This document shows positions 10,565 through 20,197 of a stretch of DNA of 64,000 nt, piece by piece. The stretch spans positions 230,349 through 294,348 of the forward strand of contig JAOXFI010000005.1 of NCBI GenBank assembly GCA_029232285.1, read 5' to 3'. The translations under genes were made by a program, and so were the position numbers. The notes beneath the pieces are model-generated. The model was not told the origin of the DNA and ran no database searches. It was given only the letters and a program-made list of their open reading frames with translations. This DNA comes from Agmasoma carcini (nom. nud.) (taxonomy: Eukaryota > Microsporidia > Thelohaniidae). The stretch's first letter is position 1. The number at the start of each line of letters is the position of its first letter.

Positions 10565-10827
10565 AATTTGTTGTTTTTTTGTTAGTTAAAAGAAGTTGAT
10601 TTTCTATAAAATTTATTATTTTTTATATTAAAATATGATTTTTTTAATAACCAAAAGACGAATCAAAATGCTAAAAAATAAACATTTTTTTAATTAAATT
10701 GAACTATATACAAATACACAATACATGTACAACAACCACAAGTCATTTGATGCATTTTAATGTTTTTATTTCTGTTTATTTACCAAAATATACAAAATTT
10801 CTTAACCAACAAAGAATTTTTATCCAT

Positions 10828-11373
10828 ATGCTCGTACAATTTATAAAGACAACCGGAATATTATTAGTTATAGTTACAGCTCTATTAGGTGGTGGAATAG
10901 GCGTAATGAGAAGCATAGACTTCATTGAACAGAAACCACATCAAGCTAAAGGAAGAATTCAATACATAGTGATGGGCGTTACCTTCGCTCACGTCTTCTT
11001 CTTAATGAGAGGCATGTCAATATTACAACTAATCTTTAGCTTGTCAATTCAATACTGCTACAATACAATGTTTGATATCTACCCAATTGTGAAGCCGGAG
11101 GACGTAAGATTCCTATACGGAACATTCGCTTCCCTCATCAATCACTTCCTATTAATTAGATTTTTTGTACAGCAAAACGTTGGCATCATCACAATCCTCT
11201 TATCATTCCTCATCATTTGGACCACCCCCTTCGCTTTCTTCTTCTCAATGAACGCAGTAGATAACACCCTCTTCATCAGAAGGTCAGGCATACAAAGAAA
11301 AACATACGTCGCTCAGATCATTGATTTCTTAATGTCACTTGGAAGGCCTAGGAAAAGTTCAACTCCAGAATAA
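10828..11373 (+). CDS. SVP26: SVP26/TEX261-like COPII cargo adaptor
   Basis: Predicted 181 aa with four hydrophobic segments (about 5-22, 46-75, 97-120 and 124-150). The layout and the ASLINHFLLIRFF block match the N-H-F-L-W-x-x-x-F signature of the TEX261/Svp26 family. These ER-Golgi membrane proteins load glycosyltransferases and other type II membrane proteins into COPII vesicles. The open frame extends 43 codons upstream, but only from a non-ATG codon. The ATG at 10828 gives the family's usual N-terminus and follows AAAGAATTTTTATCC. It ends with a basic tail (GRPRKSSTPE). Confidence 0.75.
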   Translation: MLVQFIKTTGILLVIVTALLGGGIGVMRSIDFIEQKPHQAKGRIQYIVMGVTFAHVFFLMRGMSILQLIFSLSIQYCYNTMFDIYPIVKPEDVRFLYGTFASLINHFLLIRFFVQQNVGIITILLSFLIIWTTPFAFFFSMNAVDNTLFIRRSGIQRKTYVAQIIDFLMSLGRPRKSSTPE

Positions 11374-11414
11374 ATTTTGATCAAATATTTTAAAACATTT
11401 ATTTTATCTTTTAT

Positions 11415-11987
11415 TTAAAAGAAATTATGGTATGGATTCAATGAAAAATCATCAAAGCTTGATTTCTTTTTTTCACTTTCAGTAGACGACTTTTCTGACT
11501 TTAAAGGTGACTCTGACTTTCTAAGGGGCTGTTTTTTTGGAATTTCTCTTTGGAAAACATCCCTTTCAGGCATCAATTTATTATTTTGTTCATTCTTCGA
11601 AACTATGTTTTTGTTATTATATGCAGGAAAACTAGGTTCTATGGATGGTACATCTGTTACTGATTTCATCGTCTTACTTTTAGGCTTAGCGGTCGAATAT
11701 ACTGGATTTTGCATCACTCCAGATGTTGGCCTGGGAGATCCAAGAGCCTTCCAATTAGAATATACCAAATCAAAAAAGGGGGTTGGCATGAGAACGTTCC
11801 CAACACTTGAAGGCTTCGAATTATTAATTACAGGAGGATGAGGCATGCGCACTGGAGATACTCTCTGGTTTATACTACATATATGTCCTGATAGATCTTT
11901 AGAATACACAACTTCACTACATTTATTACATTGTTCAATCCCGTTTGAAAATGCACTAAAGTCTAAATCTCTATTTGGCTTTCTCAT
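11415..11987 (-). CDS. Hypothetical protein with N-terminal C2HC zinc finger
   Basis: Predicted 190 aa. Near the N-terminus, C20, C23, H35 and C37 form a C-x2-C-x11-H-x-C set that could bind one zinc, like the short zf-C2HC fingers of some nucleic-acid-binding proteins. The rest is Pro/Ser/Lys-rich and looks disordered, with a repeated K-S-E-S/K-S-E-K pattern near residues 155-172 and an aromatic end (NPYHNFF). I do not recognise the family. The first true ATG is at 11987, preceded by ATATTTTTGACC. It converges on SVP26, whose stop is 42 bp away. Confidence 0.6.
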   Translation of the reverse strand: MRKPNRDLDFSAFSNGIEQCNKCSEVVYSKDLSGHICSINQRVSPVRMPHPPVINNSKPSSVGNVLMPTPFFDLVYSNWKALGSPRPTSGVMQNPVYSTAKPKSKTMKSVTDVPSIEPSFPAYNNKNIVSKNEQNNKLMPERDVFQREIPKKQPLRKSESPLKSEKSSTESEKKKSSFDDFSLNPYHNFF

Positions 11988-12055
11988 GGTCAAAAATATC
12001 TTTTCAGTATAATATTTATATGATACTATATATGTCTAATATATAACTTTTTTAA

Positions 12056-12137
12056 AGTGTGGTGGCCGAGTGGTCTAAGGCGCTAGGTTTAGGTCCTAGT
12101 ATCTTCGGATGCGAGGGTTCGAATCCCTTCCACACTA
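12056..12137 (+). tRNA. tRNA-Leu (anticodon UAG)
   Basis: The acceptor stem AGTGTGG pairs with CCACACT. The anticodon stem CTAGG/CCTAG encloses TTTAGGT, giving anticodon TAG. A long variable arm (ATCTTCGGAT) is typical of leucine tRNA. The T arm GAGGGTTCGAATCCCTT is canonical. It ends 36 bp before the NEDD8 start. Confidence 0.97.
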
Positions 12138-12173
12138 TTTTTTGCTTATTTATTTATTTTTTAATTTTTACCC

Positions 12174-12407
12174 ATGATCTTAAAGCTCAAGTCGTTGACT
12201 CAGGGAGATAAAGAGATTTCGATTGATGGCACTGCTACTGTTGCTGAGCTTAAAGAGATAATTTATCAATTAGAAGAGATTCCTCCACAGCAACAGCGTT
12301 TAGTCTGTTCTGGTTCGATACTTGGAAATAACAATTCAACCCTTGCACAATATAAAATAACAAGTGGTAATTACATTCATATGGTGCTTGCCTTGAGAGG
12401 TGGATAA
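12174..12407 (+). CDS. RUB1: NEDD8/Rub1 ubiquitin-like modifier, encoded in mature form
   Basis: 77 aa, a full ubiquitin fold. IPPQQQRLVCSG matches NEDD8 (ubiquitin has PDQQRL), and the C-terminus is MVLALRGG. Alanine at the position equivalent to 72 is the residue by which the NEDD8 E1 tells NEDD8 from ubiquitin, which has arginine there. NEDD8 is ligated to cullins to activate SCF-type ubiquitin ligases. The stop codon follows the diglycine directly, so no protease is needed to expose it. Lys-Glu-Ile-Ile near residue 31 aligns with the central helix. The start follows TTTTTAATTTTTACCC. CBP20 starts 43 bp downstream on the same strand. Confidence 0.85.
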   Translation: MILKLKSLTQGDKEISIDGTATVAELKEIIYQLEEIPPQQQRLVCSGSILGNNNSTLAQYKITSGNYIHMVLALRGG

Positions 12408-12450
12408 ATATTTTTCTGATTATTTTTATTTTGTTTCCAAAAAATTTTGT

Positions 12451-12873
12451 ATGGTTTTGAGCGACTTAGATCATAGAAGACGTAAAGTTTATATTGAAAA
12501 GACGTTTAAGGGGGACTTGGAGCAATTCCATCGTGAACTAAATGAAAGTTCGACTGTTTATGTTGGTAATTTGCCTAGTACTTTGGTAGAGGAACGTATT
12601 TGGGGGATGTTCGGATTTTGTGGAGAGGTGAAGCGTGTAGTGTATGGAATTAATAAGACTACTAAGACACCTTGTGGGTTTGCTTTTGTTGAGTATTATG
12701 ACAAGTATAGTGCAGATAATGCGGTTGATTTCTTTGATATGTACAGAATTGATACGCATTTTATTTCTGTAAATAAGGACATAGGTTTTACACCAGGAAG
12801 ACAATTCGGAAGAGGTGATTATGGTAACGCTAAGAAATCGGACGAGGTTGTAAAAAGGAGAATGGTGGATTAA
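12451..12873 (+). CDS. CBC2: Nuclear cap-binding complex small subunit (CBP20)
   Basis: 140 aa with one RRM. RNP2 is VYVGNLP and RNP1 is CGFAFVEYY. The family-specific tail GFTPGRQFGRGDYG corresponds to G-F-x-x-G-R-Q-x-G-R-G of CBP20. The tyrosine in the N-terminal RRRKVYIEK and the RNP2 tyrosine sit where the two residues that stack on the m7G cap are found. CBP20 with CBP80 binds capped nuclear RNA and helps splicing, 3' processing and export. The frame is open upstream into the NEDD8 stop, but the ATG at 12451, after CAAAAAATTTTGT, gives the normal N-terminus. Length is close to the usual 150-210 aa. Confidence 0.88.
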   Translation: MVLSDLDHRRRKVYIEKTFKGDLEQFHRELNESSTVYVGNLPSTLVEERIWGMFGFCGEVKRVVYGINKTTKTPCGFAFVEYYDKYSADNAVDFFDMYRIDTHFISVNKDIGFTPGRQFGRGDYGNAKKSDEVVKRRMVD

Positions 12874-12998
12874 ATTAATTTAAAATATTTGTCTATTATA
12901 AGAATCCGTTTTTAGAGATAATGTTTAAGTGATATTTTATGTTACAATGGGGTGTGTATTTAGAAAATGATTTTTTAATTTTTCTTAAAAATTTTGTT

Positions 12999-13913
12999 AT
13001 GAGATTGGGAATAAGTTTAAAGGTGGAGAACTTGTGTCAAAATGACGTTAAAGACTTTATTGGACAAATAGATGGTGGTATTTTTGTAGATTTCTTCGAA
13101 GAGACACCATTAGAATACAAAGGAATGTTTGTATTGATAAAATCTTGTGAAGATGGTCTTATTTTAGAGATACCACGATTCAAAATTGTAAAAATATATA
13201 AAGATAAAAATCTATTAAATATTTTTATTGATGTGCTTGGATACAAAAAGATTGATCTTCAAGGGATCACTGTTAAGGATGCTAATGGAGTAAAGACTAA
13301 ACCTGTAATGATTTTATATGTAAAAAGCTCAATTCAACTTAGTTTGCCAGATGCAATGAATTTTATTAAGAAGAATGTTGATTTTACGACCAATCAGGAG
13401 ATTAGCTGTTTTACTGATTCAGAAATATTAAAATCAATCTCATTAAGCACTGATCTATACTTTAATTCTGAGGATGATGAATTTACACTAAGGAACAGCG
13501 GAGGAAAGCTTATGCTGATGTATAAGCATAAGTCAAGCACATTTAACAACATTCTTTTTGATTCGGGGGTTTATACGACGTTCAAATCGAACCTTGAATG
13601 CAGTAATTTTAGATTTAAAAATGAGTTTATCAATATTTTTGTGAATGAGTGCACGGATTACGAAAAAGTTTTAAATTTTAAAGATTTTCTAGAAAAAAAT
13701 GTTGATTTCAATGATTTTAACTTTTTATATAAAGTTTTGGTGACTTTGCCTTTGTTTAATGATTACAGAGACAACATTGTTATGATTATAAAGCATTTTA
13801 TAGGTAGCAAATCATTCCCAAGAAAGATTAAAAAGGGCACTTATTTAGATATAAAAGAAAAAAGATATTTGACAATTTTTCATAAATATTCAATTAAGAA
13901 GACTTTTAAATAA
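12999..13913 (+). CDS. Hypothetical protein, 304 aa
   Basis: No family recognised. It is a mixed alpha/beta protein without a membrane segment or clear motif. The N-terminal 90 residues are beta-rich (KGMFVLIKSC, LILEIPRFKIV, NIFIDVLGYKKIDL), and the last 100 are helical and basic. An earlier in-frame ATG at 12939 would add 20 residues, but the ATG at 12999 is preceded by the local AAAAATTTTGTT start signal, so I prefer it. It lies in a same-strand run with NEDD8, CBP20 and MED31. Confidence 0.65.
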   Translation: MRLGISLKVENLCQNDVKDFIGQIDGGIFVDFFEETPLEYKGMFVLIKSCEDGLILEIPRFKIVKIYKDKNLLNIFIDVLGYKKIDLQGITVKDANGVKTKPVMILYVKSSIQLSLPDAMNFIKKNVDFTTNQEISCFTDSEILKSISLSTDLYFNSEDDEFTLRNSGGKLMLMYKHKSSTFNNILFDSGVYTTFKSNLECSNFRFKNEFINIFVNECTDYEKVLNFKDFLEKNVDFNDFNFLYKVLVTLPLFNDYRDNIVMIIKHFIGSKSFPRKIKKGTYLDIKEKRYLTIFHKYSIKKTFK

Positions 13914-13991
13914 ATTGTAAAATCAAATAAATAATTTTATTTAATTGAGATGGTCCATTTTATAATAAATTTAAATATAAAAATTTATCCC

Positions 13992-14282
13992 ATGGCAACT
14001 ATTTTTGAAAAAGAGCTTGAATTTGTTCAATTATTATGCAACCCTGATTACATACGTTGGCTATACAATGAAGGTCATTTCTCTGATCCTAATTTTACAG
14101 AATATTTAAAAATGCTCAAATATTTCAAAAACGAAAAATATAAAAAATTTCTCACATACCCGCAATCTACAATCATCTTAGAAAGACTGCTTGATGAGAA
14201 CATACTTGAAAGCCTGGCAGATGAATCTTTCTATGAACACTTAACACAAGAACAATTCTTTATATGGAGGCACAAGAAATAA
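13992..14282 (+). CDS. MED31: Mediator subunit 31 (Soh1)
   Basis: 96 aa. Nearly the whole protein follows the MED31 signature: FEKELEFVQLLCNPDYIRWL, then a hydrophobic -YL--L-Y block, KYKKFLTYPQSTIILERLL and a C-terminal Q-x-x-x-W (EQFFIWRH). MED31 is a small helical subunit of the Mediator middle module that binds the MED7 N-terminus; a MED7 candidate is encoded at 41405. An in-frame ATG at 13950 is less likely because AAATTTATCCC precedes the ATG at 13992. The length is about normal. Confidence 0.92.
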   Translation: MATIFEKELEFVQLLCNPDYIRWLYNEGHFSDPNFTEYLKMLKYFKNEKYKKFLTYPQSTIILERLLDENILESLADESFYEHLTQEQFFIWRHKK

Positions 14283-14460
14283 AATGTTAATATTTTTTAT
14301 ATTTGGGTGAACCTTTTGAATTTTATATAAATCTTCATAAATTCAATTATGTTATAAATATTCGATAATTAAATATTTAGATAAATAAACAAATGTAATA
14401 TCTATTAAGAAAAAAACAAATAAAATATACTAATTTGAAGTTGTACTGTTGTTTTTATAA

Positions 14461-14531
14461 GCGCCAATGGTTTAGTGGTATAATTGTCGGTTGCCATCTG
14501 ATAGTCCCGGGTTCGATTCCCGGTTGGCGCA
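14461..14531 (+). tRNA. tRNA-Gly (anticodon GCC)
   Basis: Acceptor GCGCCAA pairs with TTGGCGC, discriminator A. The anticodon loop TTGCCAT gives GCC. The T arm CCGGGTTCGATTCCCGG is canonical, and the D arm is TGGTTTAGTGGTATAA. There is no intron. Confidence 0.97.
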
Positions 14532-14624
14532 TTTTTGTTTATCTTTTTTTGAATTTTTGTGGTCTGAAAGCTTAAAGACTTAGTATCGTAAACTCAATTA
14601 ACATTTATTTATAAAATATAAACA

Positions 14625-14771
14625 ATGTTTTTTAACAACAACAGAAATAACCCACAGGCAACACTTGCTTATAATAAAATAAATAAAGCGCCTACCCCAA
14701 TTTATTCAATTTTTGTATCATACCTTAAAAATGATACAATCCCACAAGCACGACACTTTGGTTTATGCTAG
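14625..14771 (+). CDS. Doubtful small ORF, 48 aa
   Basis: An ATG frame of 48 codons whose codon use is less AT-biased than the surrounding spacer. The peptide starts MFFNNNRNNPQATLAY and ends QARHFGLC. No motif is recognised and the AAATTT start signal is weak. It could be a real short gene or chance. Confidence 0.25.
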   Translation: MFFNNNRNNPQATLAYNKINKAPTPIYSIFVSYLKNDTIPQARHFGLC

Positions 14772-15307
14772 TTATTTTTAATTTTACTTACTATTGTACA
14801 TAAATTAATAATTAATTTTGTATTTTCTTATGCTTTTGCAAAAAATCGATAAATAGATGATAATATCTTGTTACCGTCCTATATACAGCCTATTTTCTAA
14901 TTTTTGTTTGATTAATATGTTTTTATTTAGTGATTTGCCTTTATCTAAGTTAACTGATATATAGATTATTTAGAAAACACGAAAATATGCAAAAAAATTC
15001 CAATCGATACTACTTTGTTATTTTTGTCTGAGCAAAGATTTTAATACTGTTATAATCTTTAAAACTGTTATTATCTTTAAAATTTGAATATTAGGTTATA
15101 CTTAATGAAGTATCAATATTGATCACTCAAATAATTTGCTTGTCTCTTTGAATTACAAACATCCAAAATATCTTGATTATATATATTCGTTATTTAGTGC
15201 CATAATTTAACTTCAAAACACAAGTAAATAAGATAATTCTTCTTATATTTAATATAATTCATAAATATATTGATAAAACCCAAAAATCATATATAAATTA
15301 TTTTTAT
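14772..15307. other. AT-rich spacer between tRNA-Gly and RPC2
   Basis: No gene. Around 14991-15036 is a stretch containing ATTCCAATCGATACTA that recurs in inverted orientation near 29927-29965. Confidence 0.5.
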
Positions 15308-18300
15308 TTAATCTAATTCTATTTTCGGCATAATATTCATTCCCATCAACTCTTGTAATAACAGCTTACACGCATACGGCATCTTCACAGAAACAGGTTT
15401 GTTCCTCTTACACATAGGACACTCATCTTTATAACAAATAATTCCACACTCCTCACAAACAAATGCCTCAAAAACATCTGATGACAACATAAGTCGTTCA
15501 TTGATAAGAGAAGAAGCACCATATCCAATTAAACAATCCCTTTCCATTTCTCCCAATCTCAAACCACCATCTCTTGATCGTCCTTCAGTGGGTTGTCTTG
15601 TTAAAACTGATCTAGGTCCTCGTGATCTACAATGCATCTTATCAGCGACCATATGTTTTAACCTTTGATAGAATATGGGTCCATAGAAAATGTAGGCTTC
15701 AATTTGCTCACCAGTAATTCCACTAGTAAATACATCTTTTCCTGAATAACTAAATCCATTTTTTACCAACTCGTCACATGTTTCTAGTACCCTGTTGCTA
15801 GTAAAAGCAGTCGCATCAGCAAAATTTCCGGTTTGTGTGGATTCTTTACCACTAACTAATTCAATTATTTTACCAACCGTCATACGCGAAGGAAATCCAT
15901 GAGGGTTCATAATGATATCTGGAATGTTACCACTCTCGCTAAAAGGAAGATCAATACTTTTCACAACAAGTCCAACAACACCTTTTTGACCATGCCTAGA
16001 TGAAAATTTATCTCCAATCTCTGGTATTCTTGTTTCTCTTGTTACTATTTTAATCATAGCTTCTCCATCTGAAGTGGTTTTTATAACTTTATCAATATAA
16101 ACAGGTCCACTTCCTTTATATGTCACCTTACGTCCATTAGCATGAACAAAAAGTGGCTCGCCTGGATGTATTTCTTTTCCTACATCAGCTGAAACACCAG
16201 GCTCTTTATTCTTGTGTGTAACAATGGTTGTCCTATACACCTCAACACGAGCAAAGCCCCTTTCAAGTGAACTCTTATTCAATATAATGGCATCCTCTAT
16301 ATCATATCCACTATAACTCATAACAGCCACCATTGCATTAAGACCAGCTGGTATTTTATTGTATTTGACTATATCTAAGGTTTTTGATGCTGCCAATGGT
16401 CTTTCAGTATAATTAAGCTGTAATATCAAATTATCAGCCCTCTGGTGTGAGTTAGTAGATATATGACCAATGGCTTGCTTACCCATAGCACATTGATATG
16501 TGTTTCTAGGACTTTGATTATGATGTGGAAAAGGTACAAGACCTGCAACATACCCCAAAATAGTAAATTCACTTATTTCTAGATGTGTTGTGTTTTCATT
16601 TACATCCTCAAACTTAAAAGCAATTGACATATCACTTTCTTCATTAACATCTAAGTATTCAATAATGCCTTCCTTTATCATATTTGAGAATGTTTTATAT
16701 CTTAGGTTTTCAAATTTCAAACCAAGAATATCTTTCTTCCTTTCCAAAATAAGTTTTATGTGTGATGGAATTTCAGTCCTGCTAAAATTGTCTTTTATCC
16801 GTAACGATTTCACGAAATTGATAAGCATCTTCTCATCTTCATTCATATAGAAATCCTTTAGCTTAGTTTGATCTATAATAAAAAGTGGCCTGCAGATTCT
16901 TCCATTATCAGTTGAGATACACACCTGCCTTTCCACTTCCGAATGATTAATACTGATGAATTTATCAAGGATACCCTGTCTTCTATGAATCCTAAACATT
17001 CTCAACAAGCTCTTAACGTTAGATGTAAGACCAAATAATGTACCATTGACAAAAACAAGGGTGTTTTGAGCATATGAAAATTCTTTACCATAACAATCTA
17101 CAACCGTTCTAACACCGAAATCTGTCAAAAAGTTGTAGACTGAGCTTACATCTGAATCAGTAGTAATTTCAGTCAGAAGAGCCAAATTTTTAACTAAACC
17201 ACAGCTTTCACCTTCGGGTGTATCAGCTGGACAAAACATTCCCCATGAACTTGTATGCAATGCTCTAGGACCACTTACTTTCCTTGATTTTTCAAAATGA
17301 CTGTTAATCTTTGTCATCATACCTAACGCACACATGTACGAATACCTAGTTAAAACGTGTGTAACACCACTACGATCCATTTTAAATCTTTTTAAATTCC
17401 AATTACCAGAAGCAATTGCCCTAGTTAGAGTACTAGTTATACTTCCTGTTTGAAGGTTAAAGAATGTTAACGCATCAAATTCTTGTGTTCGGGTTCTTTT
17501 ACTTAAAATTTTGTCTATTGATTTTTTTAGTTCAAATGCAAACCTTTTAAAGGTATCTTCAAATAGAATGCTTAATAACTGACCAGCTAATTCAAATCTC
17601 TTATTTCCCAGAAAATCCTTGTCATCTAACTTCAATTTCTTTGTTTTAACATCTATGTATTTCTTTATCATCATACAAATACAAATAGCCCTATTCCTCA
17701 AATTATCTACGATTTCAATGTTAGGGAGAAGTCTTTCGGCTATGATCTGCCTGCAATATTCTATTTTTGAAACATCTAACGGTACTCTCATGTACTTTGA
17801 TAAGTAAATAAGTGCCTTTTCCGCTCTAAAGGTCTGATTCTCAATTGCAATATCGAAGCTTTGAGCTATTAAATTTGAATTTTCTTCACCAACTATTTCA
17901 CAGATTTCTTTATCTGAGCCCATCCCAAGCGCCTTTAAAACAATAATAGCTGGAACATCTTCAGTGAAAATTGAATTCTGTATGTAAAAACAATCATTTT
18001 TCATGATTAAACTTGTTTTACTTTTATTTTCAAGTGATGATGAAGAAACAGAACATACTATGCCCTTTGGACCCATTTCAGTTACGATTCGATTCTTTGA
18101 TAAGTTCTCTTGTATGAGTATTACTCTTTCTATTCCTTTGATGATAAAATAACCACCGGTGTCATAAAGGCACTCCTTTGATTCACAAATTCTCTTTTTT
18201 CTGGTGAATTCGCTCTCGATAAGGTCATTTGGTTTCTTAGAAAGATGACATCGGTTGGAACGAAGCATGATTGGTATTTTACCGAAGTATAGATCACGTT

Positions 18301-18622
18301 TAACAACGATTTGCTTGTTCTTAATATACTCAATGTCTACATAAATATTAGCTGAGTAGTTCATATCTCTTAATCTGCACTCTAAAGGATAATTATCATA
18401 CTCAACCATGTTTTCAGAGTATGTTGGCCTTCCCACACGTATGTCCAAGAATTTCAAATAAAAAGTATGGTCAATATCTGAGTCGATAATGTTATTGGCC
18501 TTCATTATTAGCCTCATATCATTGTCTACAAAGTAGTTGAAGGAGTCTATGTGCTGTCTTACTAGATTTTTCTCCTTAAAGAACATCTTAATAATGTCAT
18601 AATTACAATTTCCACTTTCCAT
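15308..18622 (-). CDS. RET1: RNA polymerase III second-largest subunit (RPC2)
   Basis: 1104 aa, close to yeast Ret1 (about 1150). Pol III rather than Pol I or II is indicated by LVRQHIDSFNYFVD near the N-terminus, LECRLRDMNYSANIYVDIEY, RFKMDRSGVTHVLTRYSY and FEKSRKVSGPRALH. Shared beta-subunit motifs follow: DTPEGESCGLVKNLALL, SYSGYDIEDAIILNKSSLER, GDKFSSRHGQKGVVG, HGFPSRMTVGKIIE and GGLRLGEMERDCLIGYG. A C-terminal zinc site is formed by C1056, C1059, C1068 and C1071. The enzyme transcribes tRNA, 5S and U6 genes. AAAAATTTTTTAC precedes the ATG. All large beta-subunit motifs look intact. Confidence 0.95.
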   Translation of the reverse strand: MESGNCNYDIIKMFFKEKNLVRQHIDSFNYFVDNDMRLIMKANNIIDSDIDHTFYLKFLDIRVGRPTYSENMVEYDNYPLECRLRDMNYSANIYVDIEYIKNKQIVVKRDLYFGKIPIMLRSNRCHLSKKPNDLIESEFTRKKRICESKECLYDTGGYFIIKGIERVILIQENLSKNRIVTEMGPKGIVCSVSSSSLENKSKTSLIMKNDCFYIQNSIFTEDVPAIIVLKALGMGSDKEICEIVGEENSNLIAQSFDIAIENQTFRAEKALIYLSKYMRVPLDVSKIEYCRQIIAERLLPNIEIVDNLRNRAICICMMIKKYIDVKTKKLKLDDKDFLGNKRFELAGQLLSILFEDTFKRFAFELKKSIDKILSKRTRTQEFDALTFFNLQTGSITSTLTRAIASGNWNLKRFKMDRSGVTHVLTRYSYMCALGMMTKINSHFEKSRKVSGPRALHTSSWGMFCPADTPEGESCGLVKNLALLTEITTDSDVSSVYNFLTDFGVRTVVDCYGKEFSYAQNTLVFVNGTLFGLTSNVKSLLRMFRIHRRQGILDKFISINHSEVERQVCISTDNGRICRPLFIIDQTKLKDFYMNEDEKMLINFVKSLRIKDNFSRTEIPSHIKLILERKKDILGLKFENLRYKTFSNMIKEGIIEYLDVNEESDMSIAFKFEDVNENTTHLEISEFTILGYVAGLVPFPHHNQSPRNTYQCAMGKQAIGHISTNSHQRADNLILQLNYTERPLAASKTLDIVKYNKIPAGLNAMVAVMSYSGYDIEDAIILNKSSLERGFARVEVYRTTIVTHKNKEPGVSADVGKEIHPGEPLFVHANGRKVTYKGSGPVYIDKVIKTTSDGEAMIKIVTRETRIPEIGDKFSSRHGQKGVVGLVVKSIDLPFSESGNIPDIIMNPHGFPSRMTVGKIIELVSGKESTQTGNFADATAFTSNRVLETCDELVKNGFSYSGKDVFTSGITGEQIEAYIFYGPIFYQRLKHMVADKMHCRSRGPRSVLTRQPTEGRSRDGGLRLGEMERDCLIGYGASSLINERLMLSSDVFEAFVCEECGIICYKDECPMCKRNKPVSVKMPYACKLLLQELMGMNIMPKIELD

Positions 18623-18735
18623 GTAAAAAATTTTTAATTTTTTTTAAAAATATAATAAACTGGTTTAAATACTTTGATATCTTCAAAGTAGGGCTATTTA
18701 TGTCTTAAGATCAACATTTAAAGATAAAAATGTTT

Positions 18736-18894
18736 TTATTGATTTAAAGATTCTTTCTTTTTATTTTTCATTTGCATAACGGTAGTTTCAACATGTTGCG
18801 TTATAAATTTGGATTCCTTTTCAAGTTTCCTTAAGGATCTGTCAAGTTCGTTTATGTTGTTTTGGAGTTTGGAGAATATTTCTTCAACATTCAT
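18736..18894 (-). CDS. Small coiled-coil protein (possible DASH-type kinetochore subunit)
   Basis: 52 aa, almost entirely one amphipathic helix with heptad spacing (IFSKLQNNINELDRSLRKLE) and a basic tail. The ATG at 18894 is directly preceded by AAATTTTTAGCC, the local start signal, and the gene sits 113 bp upstream of RPC2 on the same strand. Size and the N-I-x-x-L-x-R-x-L pattern recall DASH subunits Dad1 or Dad4, but the match is weak and function should be left open. Confidence 0.5.
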   Translation of the reverse strand: MNVEEIFSKLQNNINELDRSLRKLEKESKFITQHVETTVMQMKNKKKESLNQ

Positions 18895-19485
18895 GGCTAA
18901 AAATTTATCTATTTGCCTGTAATGGACTGGTAGATGTGATTTCACTAACAATATATCTAAAATATAGATTTATTGATGTTAGGTGTGTTGATATTAGAAT
19001 AATTGAAATATTATACGTTTTTCCTTATAAGATCTAACGAATAATTAAGTTTGTTCGTTTATCTTATCTCATTCTAATGATTATTTAGATATGTTTTCTG
19101 ATTGTTATCAATATGTTACAACATATTTATTTTGATACATCTTGTATACTCATAAATAGATTTTTGTTAAACTTTCCAATATTTGAATAGAGGCTCTTCT
19201 TAATAAATAAATTTATTATTATTTTTGGTCTAAAAAATTAAAAAATTTGCTCTAAGAATATAAAGACGCGTATAACAAGGGTTTACTGCCTAAACTTAAT
19301 ATATTCAACTATTTTTTGTATAAAAGTGGTATATTTTATATATTATGATCAAGGAACGTTAATATTGTGACAATATCATAATAATATTAAATTTTATTTA
19401 TATATAAAAAAAATCAGCTATTTTCAGTTAAATTATAATCAGTTGAATATTTAAATAAATTTTATGTTTTATTTGATATAAATAG
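18895..19485. other. AT-rich spacer, no gene seen
   Basis: No coding frame or RNA gene recognised. Composition is uniformly AT-rich up to the dispersed repeat that follows. Confidence 0.5.
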
Positions 19486-19489
19486 CTCT

Positions 19490-19800
19490 AGAATGAGTCC
19501 AGACTTCCAAGTGGTAACGTTTGAAACAAGGACTAATCCGACTATAACAGTTTAGGGTCTGCAGGCGGGTAAAGTGAGCCTAAGAGGGTACGGATAACCT
19601 TGTTCACTTTAAACTAGTATGCGTAAGATAGATAGATTCTTCTTCAATGACAGGGAAAGACCACTTCAGGACTAGAAAATATAAACTAGTTGGTGTGCGT
19701 AACAGCACTAAGTCCATTTACAGATGCATCTTATGGTAGATTATTTTAATTTTAACCAAAGCATGATAATGTATGATAGCTAACTTTCACGTTTCTTTTT
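19490..19800 (-). repeat. Unidentified dispersed repeat, copy 1 (inverted)
   Basis: GC-richer than its surroundings. Read on the minus strand it shares ordered blocks with the three other copies: GCTTTGGT, an AGTGCTGTTACGCACACC block, an ACTAGTTTAAAGTGAACA block running into AGGTTATCCG, and CCTAAACTGTTATA. No coding frame is shared. No terminal inverted repeat or target duplication was found. Confidence 0.65.
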
Positions 19801-20197
19801 TTTAATATTATTGTTAAGTGTTCCAATTTTTAATTAATTTTGATCTTCTTATAGAGGAAGAAGTGGTTTCCAATCTCAATTAATCATTTTATTACATTCT
19901 TTTCTTTTTTTATTATTATTCTGATATAACTAACAATATTTAATTATACTTTTGTAGTTATCAATTTAAGTGATATAAAGGATTTTCAATTTCTTATAAA
20001 TTAAAACTAATACCGCTCTCTTGAAACAAGATTTTTTACAAACGATTGATGTTTATATAAAATGAAGCAGAACAGTTACTTAAAAACACCCACAATGGTT
20101 TAAATCACATCTAAATTTGTTTCCAATAGTTTTAAGGTTGATTATTTTGAAACGTTTCATGTGTTGTTGGATAAATTCCTACGGTGTGATGTAAACA

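Noticed and set aside
16590..16850. Plus-strand ORF inside RPC2
   Set aside because: It is antisense to a strongly conserved gene, with composition typical of a shadow frame.
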